Positions 40,501 to 54,056 of a stretch of DNA of 64,000 nt are shown here, piece by piece. Source of the stretch: Atopsyche davidsoni. Taxonomy: Eukaryota; Arthropoda; Insecta; Trichoptera; Hydrobiosidae. The notes beneath the pieces were generated by a model, which did not search any database, was not told the DNA's origin, and saw only the letters and a program-made list of their open reading frames with translations. The position numbers were made by a program, and so were the translations under genes. The stretch spans positions 7,901,001 through 7,965,000 of the forward strand of contig JAILWY010000026.1 of the NCBI GenBank assembly GCA_022113835.1. Reading direction: 5' to 3'. Position 1 is the stretch's first letter, and each line of letters begins with the position of its first letter.

Positions 40501-43500
40501 TAATTTTGCCATTTTCAACAGATAAATATTTAATTTAAAAAAACTCATCTGAAAAGGGCACAACGCTGATATTCATATAATACAAGGCGCGTGCTCGTGT
40601 CCTACAGCGGGATGCTTCACCGCCGAGGGAACGCCTGACTGATTCGAATGGATCAATTGCGCTGAAAATGGTAATGCCAGCAATGTTCGTACTTCATGCC
40701 TGTGAAAATTTTAAGCGCTCCCAGATTTTATGTGTTAAACTCTAATTATGCATGATTTATGTTGCGTATGCTTTTATGTTACTAGATATTATCTAATACG
40801 TGCGAAAACGCGTGCTTAACCTAGAATGTAAATCAAATTATATTTACAATACACCATTTAAAAATTAAGTGCACGGTAATAAAGTAGTTACGGGACTCCG
40901 GCATTGAACCCACGTGTATATTGTGAAGCGACATTAGGGTCATTGTTATTTACAATTGTTATTACAAAATCTGTGATTATAAACATCGTAGGTGCATATT
41001 TATATCGGATGGCAAAGGATTGTAAAATAGTTACAAGTGGAAATACCTTACATACAATGTAATTTTATAATGATTAGCATTCTGTATCATTAGTTAATAA
41101 ATGAAAGTGCATTTTGTAAAAAAAAAAAAAAACTCATTGAAATGCCATCGAACGAATTTTTTCTTGTCATTTCCAGTATATATTTTCTATAGTTGGAGTC
41201 TAATAATTAATTATAAAAATACAAAAACATATATTTATAGTATCAACACAAATATTGCAATAGCTGTGTATTTATACATGGACAATAAAAAAAAACAGAG
41301 ACATCTGAAGTCTCGATGGGTAAACGAAAATTTTATGACAATCCGTTATTAGCCGTTCCTCAAAGGCTGAACGTATAAAAATGTTCTTCAAATAAAAATA
41401 CACAGGGAAAATGTAATTTTATAAAATGTATTTACTTCGAACTCAGTATTTTGAATGAATTCGGATATCGACAATAAAGAGTTTTAGTATATTTTTAAAT
41501 TATATCTGGAGCATTGCCTGTGTATCAAAATTTACTTAAGTGTATATTCTTTTGGAACACGATCTGTAGATTGTCTGTTTGCGTGCTACACCCTCATAGT
41601 CTATACCACTGTAGTATTTACAAAAGAAGGGTATCTACGATAGCAACTACATTCTACTTCCTAATGAAATAATTGAATATGCAGACACAAGTTTTTTAAT
41701 TATTTTTCTTAACTGTCGTTGGCACACCTAGAATCAAATTGACCAAATATGGAATTCAAAACATCTCATATTGTGACAGCTGGCTTGTATGTCAGTTTAT
41801 CATTGAGTATGCGACTATAACAGGCGTCTAGTGATTTTTTAGTTTAAGCATACAGTTCTGAATATTGGTTCTTATAATGAAAACTATCAAAAACATCAGA
41901 GCACGTAAATAATTTGACTCGTTGATACAAAAGTAGCTTAAAAATTGTATAAACTTAAATTTAATATTGCATGCAGAGTCTATTGCCTGTGTAAACTGCC
42001 CTCGGTAGTGACGAATGTACTTGTGTTGTGTATATAAATGGGGATTATTAATCGGTTAAATATCGGCAATCAACCAAAACTCCATGTTTTTGAAAGCAAC
42101 GATTCACATTTAATAAAAAAAAAATACTTTTTAAAAAATAATTTTAAGCAATTTGTTCATATGTAACTCGCATATTCTCATGCACATTTATTTAAAACTG
42201 TTATAAAAATTAAATATAATGACAGGGGCAGATAATGTTAAGACGGCATAGCACAGGACGGAGTTCAATGCTCAACTCTGGTTTATCGTGGTTTAATAAT
42301 AATATATATTTATCGTAAACTTTTTCACAAGTGTGCTTGTAATAATTAAAAATTTTAGAAAAAAAAATCTCTTATGTTGCGATCACTTATTTTTTTCAAA
42401 TCGTTCTTACGTTTTGGTAATTTTATTGCGATCGGTCTACGCAATAATTGTGAAATGTTCAATGTGGGTCAGGTTTACAGCAACATTGCGGAGATTCAAA
42501 TTACAGCAGATAATAATACGGCTCAAACACAGCTGGATATTAGAACCCGAGGCGATATATGAATGAGATTACGAACAATAATGATTAAATCATTTATAAT
42601 AATACGCCCGAGCGTGTACTGTGCTAATTCAAAACATTTCATTCAGCCTCTTAAAATAATAGAGTGCACATGCATTCTGATTCTGAGGCAATGAAACATT
42701 TCGACCTAGCGCAGGCATTCTCCTCCGGACCAGAACTGCGCCGACGGGGCCACGTGCATTATTCAATTGAGGATGAAATACTTTATACATCATTACAATA
42801 CTAGAGCGCTCATTCTCGATAATAATAATAAGCCTATCAGCTGTGTGCTTATTAGAGTGAGTGTCATTATCCGTCGGTCGGAGATAAAAAAAATAATTTG
42901 TTAATGACTGTGTATAAATCTCAAAAAGTAGACATTGACACGCGCCTTTGAAATTTGGCATTATATAAGAAAAACAAAATGACACGATGACTACCAAACG
43001 GAATTCGAAAATTCGATATTTTTTCTAGAAGAAATTGATCTTCTACCCAGGAGCACCGAAAAAGGCCATTGATAGTATGATGAACGTAAAAGTAGTCCAT
43101 TTAGGTTCACGTTTTTCGCGGTTACCTATTTCTAGGTGTTCGAAGCCATACATTATAATATATACACTGACAGATGTATATTCAGCGTCTCAATTCGATA
43201 AAGCGAAATATGTGGGTTAGTATGAATTGGCAATTAGTCGCGGCTTGACACGAGCCGACAATGGAGATTCACCGTTCTCCGCGCGAGACGCTCCAGCCCG
43301 AGAGAACAAAAACAGTTACGAAATTAATAAGCGCACCGACCGAGCGGCGCGTGAAATGCGTTTCTTCTTTCGTCTATATTTTTATGGAGCCGTTTTTAAT
43401 AAAGACAAACAATATCTTATTTTCATAGATGAATACAGTCAACTAGTTTTACCTGCGTCAGTACACCACAGCGGAATACGCATGAAAATTGACAACACTG

Positions 43501-43947
43501 CATACATTGCCCATTGGATATGCGAGTGTAAAAAATTGTCACGGATCCTACTTGCACAAATATAATGCAAAGTTTATATAAATTAATAATATAATATGTA
43601 AATGTAAGTCACAGTCTGCCTGGTGAGTCGATATGCCTGCCTATACGAACGTGTCTGCGAAGACCCTCAACGTTGTCGGATTACTTCCGATTACCTAACG
43701 CTTGACGCTTCCTTGCGTCACAACACATTGCACCTAACGGCAAACAATCAAGTCACAGGGAGCAGGGGAGGGGGTAAGGGAGGCCCCAAGGGAGGGCGGC
43801 AGGTGACAGCCGACCCCGAGTTCGGCCCCACATGAACGCTGACCGAGGGCAGTGCTAATGAATCTCGATCGGCTTCAAAAGAAATCAAAAGGAACGGTGT
43901 ACTCAAACAAAGTGCGTCTTCTATATCGAGGCACCTGACTTCTTGTG
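37600..43947. other. Mostly AT-rich noncoding DNA
   Basis: Contains small GC-richer patches (37640-37760, 38280-38350, 38580-38780, 40590-40680, 42660-42770, 43230-43370 and 43740-43830). Frames up to 122 codons (39373-39741 plus; 42629-42997 minus) have no recognised motif and are probably accidental. Confidence 0.45.
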
Positions 43948-44016
43948 AATGGAGCGTTTGAGTATAGAAATGAAGGGGAACGGGCTTTATGGCCGGGTGA
44001 CCCCAAACGCTCCATT
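43948..44016 (+). repeat. Hairpin with perfect 13-bp stem
   Basis: AATGGAGCGTTTG (43948-43960) and its exact reverse complement (44004-44016) flank a 43-nt loop that can form further GGGG/CCCC pairing. Confidence 0.7.
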
Positions 44017-44019
44017 GCG

Positions 44020-44899
44020 ATACGTAATATGAAGACCCTTATTATATGCTAAAGAATTGTGTCGTATATACGTACATGCAAATCATGCATAGATTTGTTG
44101 CACAGTTTTAAATTTTAATAATAGTAATAGTTGCACCTTGACACCTCATCTAAAAAATCGGTTCAGTGATGATAATCAAAGAGGATTATGAAATAACATC
44201 AGATTACCGCAGCAGGTGAAATAGCATGCCAATCGAATAATCGAGTCCGTAAAAGGTTAGCAAGCTGAGGGTCGGGAAAAATATACGAATCAGTTTTTTT
44301 ATATCGGCACCTGCCCGTTAAGCACACCATTATTGACTGCTAAAAAAAGTTTTCCCGGTTGAGTTTCCCGTTTCAGCGTGTAAACAAATCGCAGGTATGA
44401 GGGGCAGAGGCTGCGTTCAGCCTCCGGCCGAGCGCCCCGGAGGCTTTGATTGGTGCAAATGCAGGCTCGGTCGCACTCAGAAGATGCGCTGGTTTAAATT
44501 ACATTTTAAAAAATCGGGATAAATCAATTTATTTTATTAAACAGCCCGTGCAGTTTTTTTTTTGCGGAAATTTTAATGTTTCTTTTTTGTGGGACGCTGT
44601 TTTGATTGGGAGCGCACGCACGTGCAGGGTTCGGTGATTTTCTAAGCGGGACGGTCGTGGAGTCTCCGAGCGGAATAAAAGTGCCGTCGTTCGCTCTAGT
44701 TTTAAATATACTTTCGACAGACTTTCCGGCAGTAAAAATCTGAATGAGAAAAAACAATTTGAAAATAATTAATTAAATTTATCTACTTACAGGTCTATAC
44801 ACAAAACACGCAAATATATAATTAATTCATAAAAAATAATTATACGACAGCAAAGTAAAAATAATACAAAAAGCGACGTCCGATACTTTGGGGAGACTT
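44020..44899. other. Noncoding DNA with a GC-rich patch at 44390-44700
   Basis: No gene was recognised. An acceptor-like CTACTTACAG lies at about 44783-44792, without a partner donor. Confidence 0.4.
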
Positions 44900-47800
44900 A
44901 GCTCCGCTTCATTTGAAATAATTGATAGAACCGCCCTGCGTTTTCAGCAAATTTACGCTTTTCACAAAGGAGCGTCGTCTCACAATGGGTACGGTATGAT
45001 TAATAGTAATGATCAAAAAACGTGGGTAAAGTAACGTTTTACTTTTGATGATACTTCACACAATAGTCGCTCGGCCGGGGACTTTCACCGCGACAGCCGC
45101 AGCAGACGCGACCATTTGTAATCCGCGCTTTTATCGAATACTCCGCGTTCTGTATCTTTCGCTGGGATCCATCGCTCTGAGCTATAGCCGCATCTCTATT
45201 CAATGCTAGTTAGCACTTCCCGCCTACCGTGCGTCCATTTACTACTCGTATTTTGGATTTCTGTTTAAAATTGCGATATCTTCCGATGTATTCGTTTATA
45301 CTCTAATTGTACCGAAGGCTCCACAATTCAAAAGGGCCCGACGACGGTCTACGAACACTTCCAAATATAGAAACTGACAGAGGCGCACCCGAACGATAAT
45401 TCTCATCGAGTGCGCATTCCTTCAGAGTGCAATTTACAAAACGAAGCTAATAGCCGCACTAATTGAGGTATTACTCCACTACAAAAAACGGTTAACAATT
45501 TTAATAAGACGGAAATTTACTCGCACACGAGTCATCTGCGCAGCGATCAACAGAATAATTGGCCGCAAGTATAAAACCGTTTGATCGGAGTCACGAGGCC
45601 CGAGGTACTCATTAACCTCGCCTACCGACAATTGGCACAATCGAGGAGCAGCCCCGCCGCGGAGATGCGGCAAATATTTGCTGAACGTGGGACCGCACTA
45701 CCGGGGCGGCCCGGTCGCGGAGGTGATAATTGCCCGACGACCCGACCGCTTAATTATCATCGACTCGCCGCCGGGAGCGATCCCCGCCCCCGCAGGCCCG
45801 CTTCCCAAAACGGACAGAAAGCGAGAGTATCGCTACTGGGCGCATTGAGTATTGAAGTTATCCAAATATTGTTTGAAATCTCCGTTAATTTCGGTTACAC
45901 GAGAATACCGTTATTACGCTTGCGATTACATTTGAGATAGTCGCCCGCCGCGGGACGTGCGTGCTGACGGGCGACACGCGACGCCGAGAGTCTCCGGTGG
46001 CAGGGGAGGGCGGAGGCTCAATCGGGAGGAGGTCATTTGTTACGCGCGAGCTTCTCGCTTTGCAGGCGAGACGACTCGAGTGCGCCGAAAGCGGGGGGAC
46101 TTCCGAGTCCTGATTTTTGTTAAAAATTTCATAATTGGGTCTCATTGTTTAAAGCAAAACTTGCAGTGACATCCCTTTAATTAGGATACCAATTTGGAGT
46201 CGCTTTAAAGTAAAAGGCCATATTGTATTTCATTTTAAAATAAGATATAAATACACCGGTTTTAAGAACTACAATGACGCAATCGTAGCAAGAATTTAGA
46301 GTGAAGTTGAGTTTAGTCGCAACGAGCCGGGTAGATGCGTGGATCGCCCTTTCGCGACACTGCTCGGGTGGACTGCGATAAGTAATACCGCACCGAGTAC
46401 GGGAGCGCTGAAACGGATGCCATCCCGCAAGAGCCGTATATCTCCCGAGGTCGTATCATTAGTAATGCGATCTCGACATCAACGTGGAAGGAATATGTCG
46501 ATAAGTGGACGGGCCAGGGACGCAGAGGCGACGGGAGGAGAATACAATAAGTCGCGTGAAATATTCAAGTCATTCTGTGAATTGTGTCGCGCGCGACGAG
46601 CGCACACTCGCCCATTGTGCCGCCGTGAGAAGCTAACTCGCGGAATCAAAACGTAATGCGATTTTCAACTTATCAAATATGTGACTCCGCAGCAGCCGGA
46701 GTACCGAATCTTTAGCGTTCGGTTTGTATGTCAAGGTATTCGAGGTCTCGCTCGCTCGATTAGATAATGTCATTCAAAAGATACGTTTAATTTATTGTAA
46801 TACGAACCAGTCATTGGGATCGAGCGAGTGCAAATAACTCTGCAAGTCTCCCTTCTCTTTGTGCACCGCGACAGTGGGGCACGCGTGCTCTCACTCGACT
46901 GCACTAATTGCACGGACTCGGGCTAGTGACGAGACGATCGCCGCGCACTCTCGCTTTCGTCGCAGACTTTCGCGCGGTCGGGCCGCGCAAACGAGATGGA
47001 GTAAATTGAAGAGAAATGTCGTAAAAAAACAAGGACGGATGAAATCATATTCATCACTAGTTGGGCGAAAGTGCCGTAACTCCGCGCCTCCGCGATCTTC
47101 ATCGAAATCGTACCGAGCAACATTTTTTCAACGCCGTTATAATGACAACCTCCGCGTCTTTCATATCGTCACGCCCTCGCGTGGCTCGCGGGCGCTGCGC
47201 TCGTTTGCGAACGGCGGTTTCAATTTCTGAGATCCGATAAACGATTATGATATAATCTCTCAATAAACTACCTCAAAATTTGTGAGTACTTTTGTTGTTA
47301 GTTTATTACCAATTTACAAATATAAATTGATAAAATTACTCAGCTCGCATTTAAGTAAAGATAAAAATTATCCTAATTTAATTTTGTTCGGATTGACAAT
47401 CGTTAGTTAAATATGTGCGTCACGGTTGAAGAGATCGATTCTGGGAAAAAAAGATCGCATATCTAGCAAAATAAAACGCACGCCGGCTGCCCGGTGTAAA
47501 ATAAAATATTTACGCTCGGTCATAAACACCAGTCGAAGCGAATTGAAATAGCGAAAGAGTGAATAATTGACGCGTAGGCAACCGACCTACCCGCTAAAAA
47601 TAACCGTGAATGGACGGACCTCCCGAAGCTCCCGTGACTCACCGGCCGCGCTCGCGATTTTTTCTTCTCTTCTGTTCACATCAAAGCGGAAACATCACTT
47701 CAATCCTGATAACACTCGCGTAGCTTGCAGTATTTTACTACTAATAATTATTTTAAGTGTTCGAACCGACGGAACTACGTACAGATTTTAAAGCTGTTTT

Positions 47801-48900
47801 TATTTATTTTTACTAAAAAATTCCTTATTATTGGATTTTCCAGTTTCATCTATTTTTCTAGTGGTTCGACATAGTGATGACAGATCGACTTGTTTGAAGA
47901 ATAGCACTATTTGTACCTCAAATGGATATTTTAAATAATATTAAAAGTATCTAATGTCAGAAAAGTCATACATATTGTATGTACTCGATAGTCGAGTTCG
48001 GCTTAAATATAACCGTACGATAAAATAATCAATGTATCTAATATTCAATTGACTAAAGATATAATATATTTCTTTGGCCCCGTCGAATAGACATTAAAAA
48101 AAAACAACGCAGATAACAAATTGACATTTGAGATCGAGTCTGATCTCGTTCACAAGCCGCCGCGTACTTAAGCGGCCAACTGCTTTTTGGGCGGCCGCGG
48201 GAGGCTCAGCGCGGCGCCACAGCTTACTCCGGGCCTAAGAGAGGAGTATTTTCGTCCAGACGAGCGCGAGGGCTCGCGTCCACTCGTCCAAGTCTGAGTG
48301 TTCGCGGACAATGAGAAAAAATGGAAATACACAAGGCTCGCGACACTCGTGTCTTTTGAGTTTTTTTTTTCTCCCTATTCCGCGCCAGCGACAGAACTAC
48401 AATGAGGTGAACCGTGTCTGAGAAGATGCCACCTTTTGAGGTGTGAATTTTTTATACGGCTGCATCCGACGCCTCGCGGTCTATGCCGAGGGATACAAGA
48501 ATTGTACACGAATTGAAAAAAATATATCTACTAATTTCATCTTCAATGACCTCGTTGTGAAAACAGACCGACAGCTCGAGATAGTCGGCCACGGTCAGCG
48601 GCCGGTCCATACATCACGGTGGCGAATAGACGTCATTTTAGTTCTGTACAAACTTTGACGAGAATAACTGAATTCTCGGTGTGACTCGGTAGCGGTTAGT
48701 ACGCGTACGGGAGCGTTGCGTCGGTGGTCTTTCCGGAAATCTGCAAGTTAACTCGAAAATGGATTTCTACTTAAAATCTATAAATATATTTGGCATCCGC
48801 AACGAAACATCGTACAGCTCTGATACCGGCTAAAGATAGGAAGGATTTATAACACGACGGAGCGTCGCATTTGTAAGGTTAGTTTAAATTACACCCTCGC
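44900..48900. promoter_or_regulatory. 4-kb CpG-rich block without a recognised gene
   Basis: This is the longest GC- and CpG-rich region. It contains several dense islands (about 45060-46120, 46330-46650, 46840-47230 and 48130-48750) separated by AT-rich DNA. Open frames of 70-123 codons occur on both strands, but overlap each other, look arginine/serine-rich and compositional, and none has a recognisable domain. It could be promoter or enhancer DNA, or hold exons of an unrecognised transcript. No consistent splice pair was found. Confidence 0.35.
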
Positions 48901-50925
48901 CTATATATCTCAACCCTTAACATGAAAAGATTTATTTATATATCATGCAGTGTCTCAAAACCAAAAAATATTTAATTTAAGAAATATAGCATAAAAATAT
49001 TTTAAAGAAGGCAAGTAGACTTTTGACCTACGAAGACATTACCGAATGAAGTAAGGTCTAAAAAAGACATCAATTTGTTATTAAATAACTATATCATAGT
49101 ATATCTAAAGAATATTTAAAAAAATATATATTTAGACCTTCGATCGACTTAATAAAGCAATAAACGACCATCAATTGATTAACCAACAATAAAACAAATC
49201 AATAATGATTAAAAACTTTGAATAGCTTTACAATTTCCTAGACATTTCACAGCGTGGTCAATAACGATATTTTTTTAATAATTGGTGAGCCGGTCACAGT
49301 TTTTAGGACATTTACGTAGGCAAGTTTGAACTGCTCGCAAATGGAATTATTCAATCGTCCAATTTTGATACTAAGATAAATAATTATGGAAGATATCGGC
49401 CAGCCATATTTAATTAAAAGTCGCCGACAAAGAGTCGATCTGGCGCCAAATTCAGTCGAGCGACGCCAGTGGGAATCCGAGCCGGCAGGGTTGCGAAAAC
49501 CGCTGAAACTCAATAAAATACACTCATTATTGAAAATATCTTATTATAATCAAGATTCGATTAAAATATACATTTTATGTAAACGGCACTGTGAATTTAA
49601 CGCCAGCGTTAAAGACATCCGTCACTTAAATTGAACTTCTATGAAAAATAATACAGAGCTTTATAAAAGAGAGCACAATATGGGTTTATTATTATTTGTT
49701 GTTAAGATATTAAGTTAATATTGCAATTAAAATATATGATTATATAATAGTCATCAAGTCTTTCCGTTACACGGAGAGGTTTATTCCCAGTCCTGGGGCT
49801 TCTCACGCGGTCGCTTCCTGTTAACCTTTGTATATTATTATCTGTCCATCGAACAGAAGGACGCCCCAAGCTTCGCCAGCCAATTAGAGATCTCAGCCCC
49901 GGAACCTTCCTCGGCTTGTATCCCGCCGTTACCATTTCCCCGGTTATCACTCATCAATTTAAATTAATCTGCATTTATATATTTATTAATTAAAAAATAT
50001 CACGGAAGTCTTTCGGCATTAATAAAGTATTCTTTCAATAATGATAAAACAAAAGTACACCCGACACAATAATTGCCCAATTGAGCGATGTCAACACACT
50101 TTTTGTATGTGAAACTTAAATGCCCAATTTCTTGTCAGATTTTTTTATATTCATTTGAAATTAATCAAAACATATAGCCCAAAAAAGTATTGAAGCAAAA
50201 TAAAACCTTGAGTAATCATTTAAAATTACAATATTGAATTTCAGAAGCTATGCAAGGATGCCAATATCACGTCTACGTCAATTAAATCTGGCAGACCGGG
50301 ATGGTCGGGTAGCCACTCGTAAACATGCTGTTTAATGAGAAAGGTTGAAGATTAATAGCTCAGAAGCGGTCATCCACACTACAAGCAAACGCAAAAAAGG
50401 ATCAATAGACAGACAGGCAAGGGTATTTTAAGAGAAAGATCGAATTGTGTCTCAAATTTATCACAAGAAAAAATATGTCAATTTTATTAATTTACATTTC
50501 CCACATATTCACTTTTAGGTATATACATAATCACTTTTAATATTGTTATTTAAAATTAAAATTTAAGAAAATTCTCAATTTTCAGATTGTATTTAAACAC
50601 TATAATAGGTATATGTAACCGAGTGCAACATATAGACGGTAAGGTATTCATCAAATTAATTCTACTAAAAGTTGTGCTTTCCAAGCCCTAGGGAAGACGT
50701 ATATTATGAACGTGTCCCAGAACGAACATTGAAAACGAAATGGCAAAAAAGCCATCAAAACGACCAAGTCCTACGTATTTCATTTATCAGACTACTAAAG
50801 CATTTTTCTTTAATATCTGAGGCCTAGAATTAAACGATTTAGTTGCCGACACACTGCCGCCAGCGTGGGGCACGATTCTCCAAATTCGTAAGCCGTTATC
50901 TCGCGGAATTGAGCGAGGCCGGCGG
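48901..50925. other. AT-rich noncoding DNA
   Basis: Only the decayed LINE-like remnant (49770-49920) stands out. Frames near 49247-49634 are open on both strands over a GC-richer patch and are unrecognised. Confidence 0.5.
49770..49920 (-). pseudogene. LINE (RTE-like) reverse transcriptase C-terminal remnant
   Basis: Within an 82-codon minus-strand frame the peptide reads SLGRPSVRWTDNNIQRLTGS, resembling the GRPxxRWxDDIxxxAG motif near the C-terminus of insect non-LTR retrotransposon ORFs. Expected downstream residues (NWxRxAQDR) are degraded. Upstream domains are missing, so this would be a 5'-truncated, decayed copy. The family assignment is inferred. Confidence 0.4.
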
Positions 50926-51135
50926 CCAGGCTCCTCGCGGCCAGGCTCCTCGCGGCCAGGCTCCTCGCGGCCAGGCTCCTCGCGGCCAGGCTCCTCGCGG
51001 CCAGGCTCCTCGCGGCCAGGCTCCTCGCGGCCAGGCTCCTCGCGGCCAGGCTCCTCGCGGCCAGGCTCCTCGCGGCCAGGCTCCTCGCGGCCAGGCTCCT
51101 CGCGGCCAGGCTCCTCGCGGCCAAGCTCCTCGCTC
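50926..51135 (+). repeat. 15-bp minisatellite, 13 perfect copies
   Basis: Thirteen perfect copies of CCAGGCTCCTCGCGG (50926-51120) and one degenerate copy (51121-51135). Because the unit is a multiple of three and lacks stops, long frames stay open on both strands (GQAPR, REEPG and AARSL repeats); these are not taken as genes. The identity of the copies suggests recent expansion or homogenisation. Confidence 0.95.
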
Positions 51136-51903
51136 CCCGCGGCCTGCACCGTCCCTCGCCTCACGCGCTGGACGTGCTCCGTAAGGGCGCCGCGCAGATT
51201 CAAATCGTGTAAATGAATAAAATAGCTTTTGTTTTTAAATAATTTCCAAAAAACCATTCGTCCACCCTAGTAAGGCGCAATGAAAGGCATTTGCGTGAAG
51301 CTGGTCAGAGTGAATCAGAAATTCACGAACTCGTTTTATCCTTTTTCATATTTGTCAACTCTCAAAAACAACTATTAAACGTGATACCCATACAGATAAA
51401 AGCACGATATATTGTATGAATGTGTATAAATAACTTATTAAAAAAGAAAAGGTCCCTTTAGCCGCACTGTGCGACATTTTCAACCTGTGTTTGCAATCTT
51501 CAGCCATTTGCTATAAAACTAAAATCGGAGGAGTCGAATACTTCCCTGAAAACTGTCTTTTGAGTAACAGATGAATTATACATTCATATTTTTCCGAATA
51601 ATTAACATAAAATATTATGAATGAAAAAAAATTGGCGCTCGTTTCGATAGTGTAACTCATCTTTTAAGCGATGACCGACATGAACATCAGTCACGGATGT
51701 CAAAAACAGAATAATGTCTTTCAATTTAGAAAATATGCTGTAAAAAAATTAATGATAAAAAATAGGCGAAAAAAATATATTTCAGGTATACGTAACTACA
51801 TACAGTTTTGTTACACAAATGCTCGGTACAAATAGGGTGTCTTCGTTAAAATAAATGTCAACCGCAATATAAATAGCCCATAGTAACTACAAAGCACGCG
51901 ATT

Positions 51904-52035
51904 TAATGTCGGACTATGATTCGATTATCACGCTCGACTGCGCCCATATCTGGTGTGCCTGGGGGCCCTCCTGGCTGGGCGTCGTGCAAGTCCACGCGAC
52001 CGAAGTCGACTCCGTCAGCTACAGGAAAACGCACC
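51904..52035 (-). CDS. Weak candidate terminal exon, GC-rich open segment
   Basis: On the minus strand an acceptor-like GTTTTCCTGTAG is followed by a GC-richer open segment reading ADGVDFGRVDLHD and further to a TAA at 51903-51905. The strand opposite is also open (starting at 51916) with similar composition, so the coding strand is not settled. I do not recognise either peptide. No clear AATAAA follows within about 100 bp on the minus strand. It may simply be a GC-rich island with few stops. Confidence 0.15.
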
Positions 52036-52244
52036 GCCGCACCACTGACCATTGCAGCTGTGTACAATGAGCGAGTCCTATTTTTGAGAAGATATAGTAT
52101 AACTCGACTAAGGCTTCTGGCAAAGGCTACGTCCACGAGCTAAAGTATGTTTTTATAGTATTATAAACGCAACGGAATTCAACGCGACGTCTGGTCAGAC
52201 TGCTGCTCAATCTGCCGGTCATCTGTGAGTAAACTATAAATACA

Positions 52245-52274
52245 ATGGCTGACAAGGGAAGACACAGCATTGAG
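52245..52274 (+). CDS. Candidate short initial exon MADKGRHSIE or uORF
   Basis: An ATG with G at +4 opens ten codons (MADKGRHSIE) that end exactly at GAG|GTAAGG, a good donor, leaving a phase 0 intron. Without splicing the frame ends after 16 residues. A CTATAAATA string sits just upstream of the ATG but is too close to serve as its TATA box. No partner exon was found. Chance occurrence is quite possible. Confidence 0.18.
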
Positions 52275-52279
52275 GTAAG

Positions 52280-54050
52280 GTTTTCTCTCGGTTAAATTTA
52301 AGCAGTATTTTGGAAGACATTAAACGAAATTAAATGCGACGTCAGGTCAGATTCAAAGAAAACCACAGCTAATGCACGGTCGAGATTAGGTTACATCCCG
52401 AAATGAAAATTCAAACGGTCGGCCTGACTTGACGTTTAGCTGGAATAATGTTTACACAAGACAAATACAATATGAAAAGAGTGTAAAGAAAACAAAACGA
52501 AGTGTTGTACAAACATTACAACGTAATGTTTATTAATCGTGCAAATGCGAGTACTGGCGACATTCCATAATGTCATTAAAAAGGGAAGAAAACGTCAATT
52601 TTATTTATTTTAAATAAGTCAAAACTTTAAACTATAACGTAATCCGTCGTTACCTCCGATTCTAAAAATAATTTTGGCTGTTATTTTTTTATTTGGCTGT
52701 TATCATGCAGGAATAAGGATTTACATCTAGGACTGGAGTAATGCAATTCTCGTATTGTGACATCACGATTGCATTTATAGTGATAGAAATACATCTGAAA
52801 CTACGTCAGATAATTTTCAAGAAGGCAAGATTCTCAATGTGGTGTTGGGTTGACTCATGTGAAATCGTGCAATCCTATTATAATTGATTATCGCGGAGGA
52901 CTCTATTGTGCAAGTTTGCCATTTCGTTTCGAATAATGCTAAGACAATCCCCCGTACGTCTGTGCCATTATTCACGACTCGCCGATAGCTTGCGCGGTCC
53001 CACGGGTGGCTGGCCAACCATTAGAAATTAAAAATTGACAGCATCATTCCTCGTTACAAAAAACACGATAGAGGCTCGCGGTCAAGGGCGGACAATTCTC
53101 ATATCTGCAAGGACGCGAAGCCTTCGTAAATTTAATAATGTCGCGTCGCTGGCAGAATGAGCCCGGAGCCTCCGGTGCTGGGGACAGGCGGGAGGGATCA
53201 TCGCGGCGCTCTCCGGATGAATGGCGATCGAGTGGAACCGCTCGCCGAGTAAACAAACACGACGAACAGCTGGGCGATACCGATCGGCCAATCTGCCCTG
53301 TTTATATAAACCGCGAGCACAGCGTTATCTTTCTTGTGTACCTTCCCACTTGTCGCTGATACCCACCCATTTACTACAATCGTAGTATTGAAGGCCTGCG
53401 AATAGGTACGCATGTATTTTTTTATTATTTTCCTAAACATGTCCCTGCACTGTTTAATATTGAATACATCGAGTCACAGAATCCTGCCGCGGAAGGTTTC
53501 GGTCGCAGTATGGCGATGATGTCAGGCGGTGATGATGAGTGTAGGTTTATGACTAACGAGCGTTAATTTATTTGAAACGCGTGATTTGAACCGGTCGCAA
53601 GCGGTAAGGCAGATCGGTATGTAGGTACTGACACAAATCCATTCGTCAGTTTGGTAGTATCGAGCTATTGAAATCTCTATTGTCGGCGTGCAAGCGTGAC
53701 GGCTTCGACGCGAAGGCTACGGTCCGACGCACGGTTGACCCTCGACTCCGGAGTGACCGATAAAACTTAGGACATTTTTTTAGAAATACAAATTCATGCA
53801 TCGTAAAATTCTGCCATACAGACGTAAGGAGAAGGTTTCCAAAACTCGTATGCGGTGGTTTTTTATATGGAATAAATATCTCAGAAACAAGACACTACAC
53901 ATTTATTAATATATATTTTTTTAATGTTTGATTATCGATCAGGGGTGAGTAACGTTGAATTCACGATATGGCTGGGTTATTTTTTTCAATAATGCTCTCT
54001 CGATCGAGGTAGAACGTACAATGCGCACAGTAAACGGATCGGGGATGACG
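52280..54050. other. Noncoding DNA, GC-rich toward 53-53.8 kb
   Basis: GC-rich patches at 53060-53300 and 53690-53760 carry mutually overlapping frames on both strands with no recognised domain. If the 54 kb exon is real, this is the start of its first intron, where regulatory DNA is common. Confidence 0.4.
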
Positions 54051-54056
54051 ACTGAC

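Noticed and set aside
46339..47230. 105- and 123-codon Arg/Ser-rich frames
   Set aside because: They have the composition expected of CpG-rich noncoding DNA and no family resemblance.
50787..51257. Repetitive proteins (GQAPR, REEPG, AARSL) on both strands
   Set aside because: All are produced by the 15-bp minisatellite, whose unit lacks stops in every frame; the flanking residues show no domain.
51937..51976. Minus-strand GTPDMGAVE resembling the end of bacterial beta-helix proteins
   Set aside because: The match is too short, nothing upstream supports a beta-helix, and the opposite strand is equally open.
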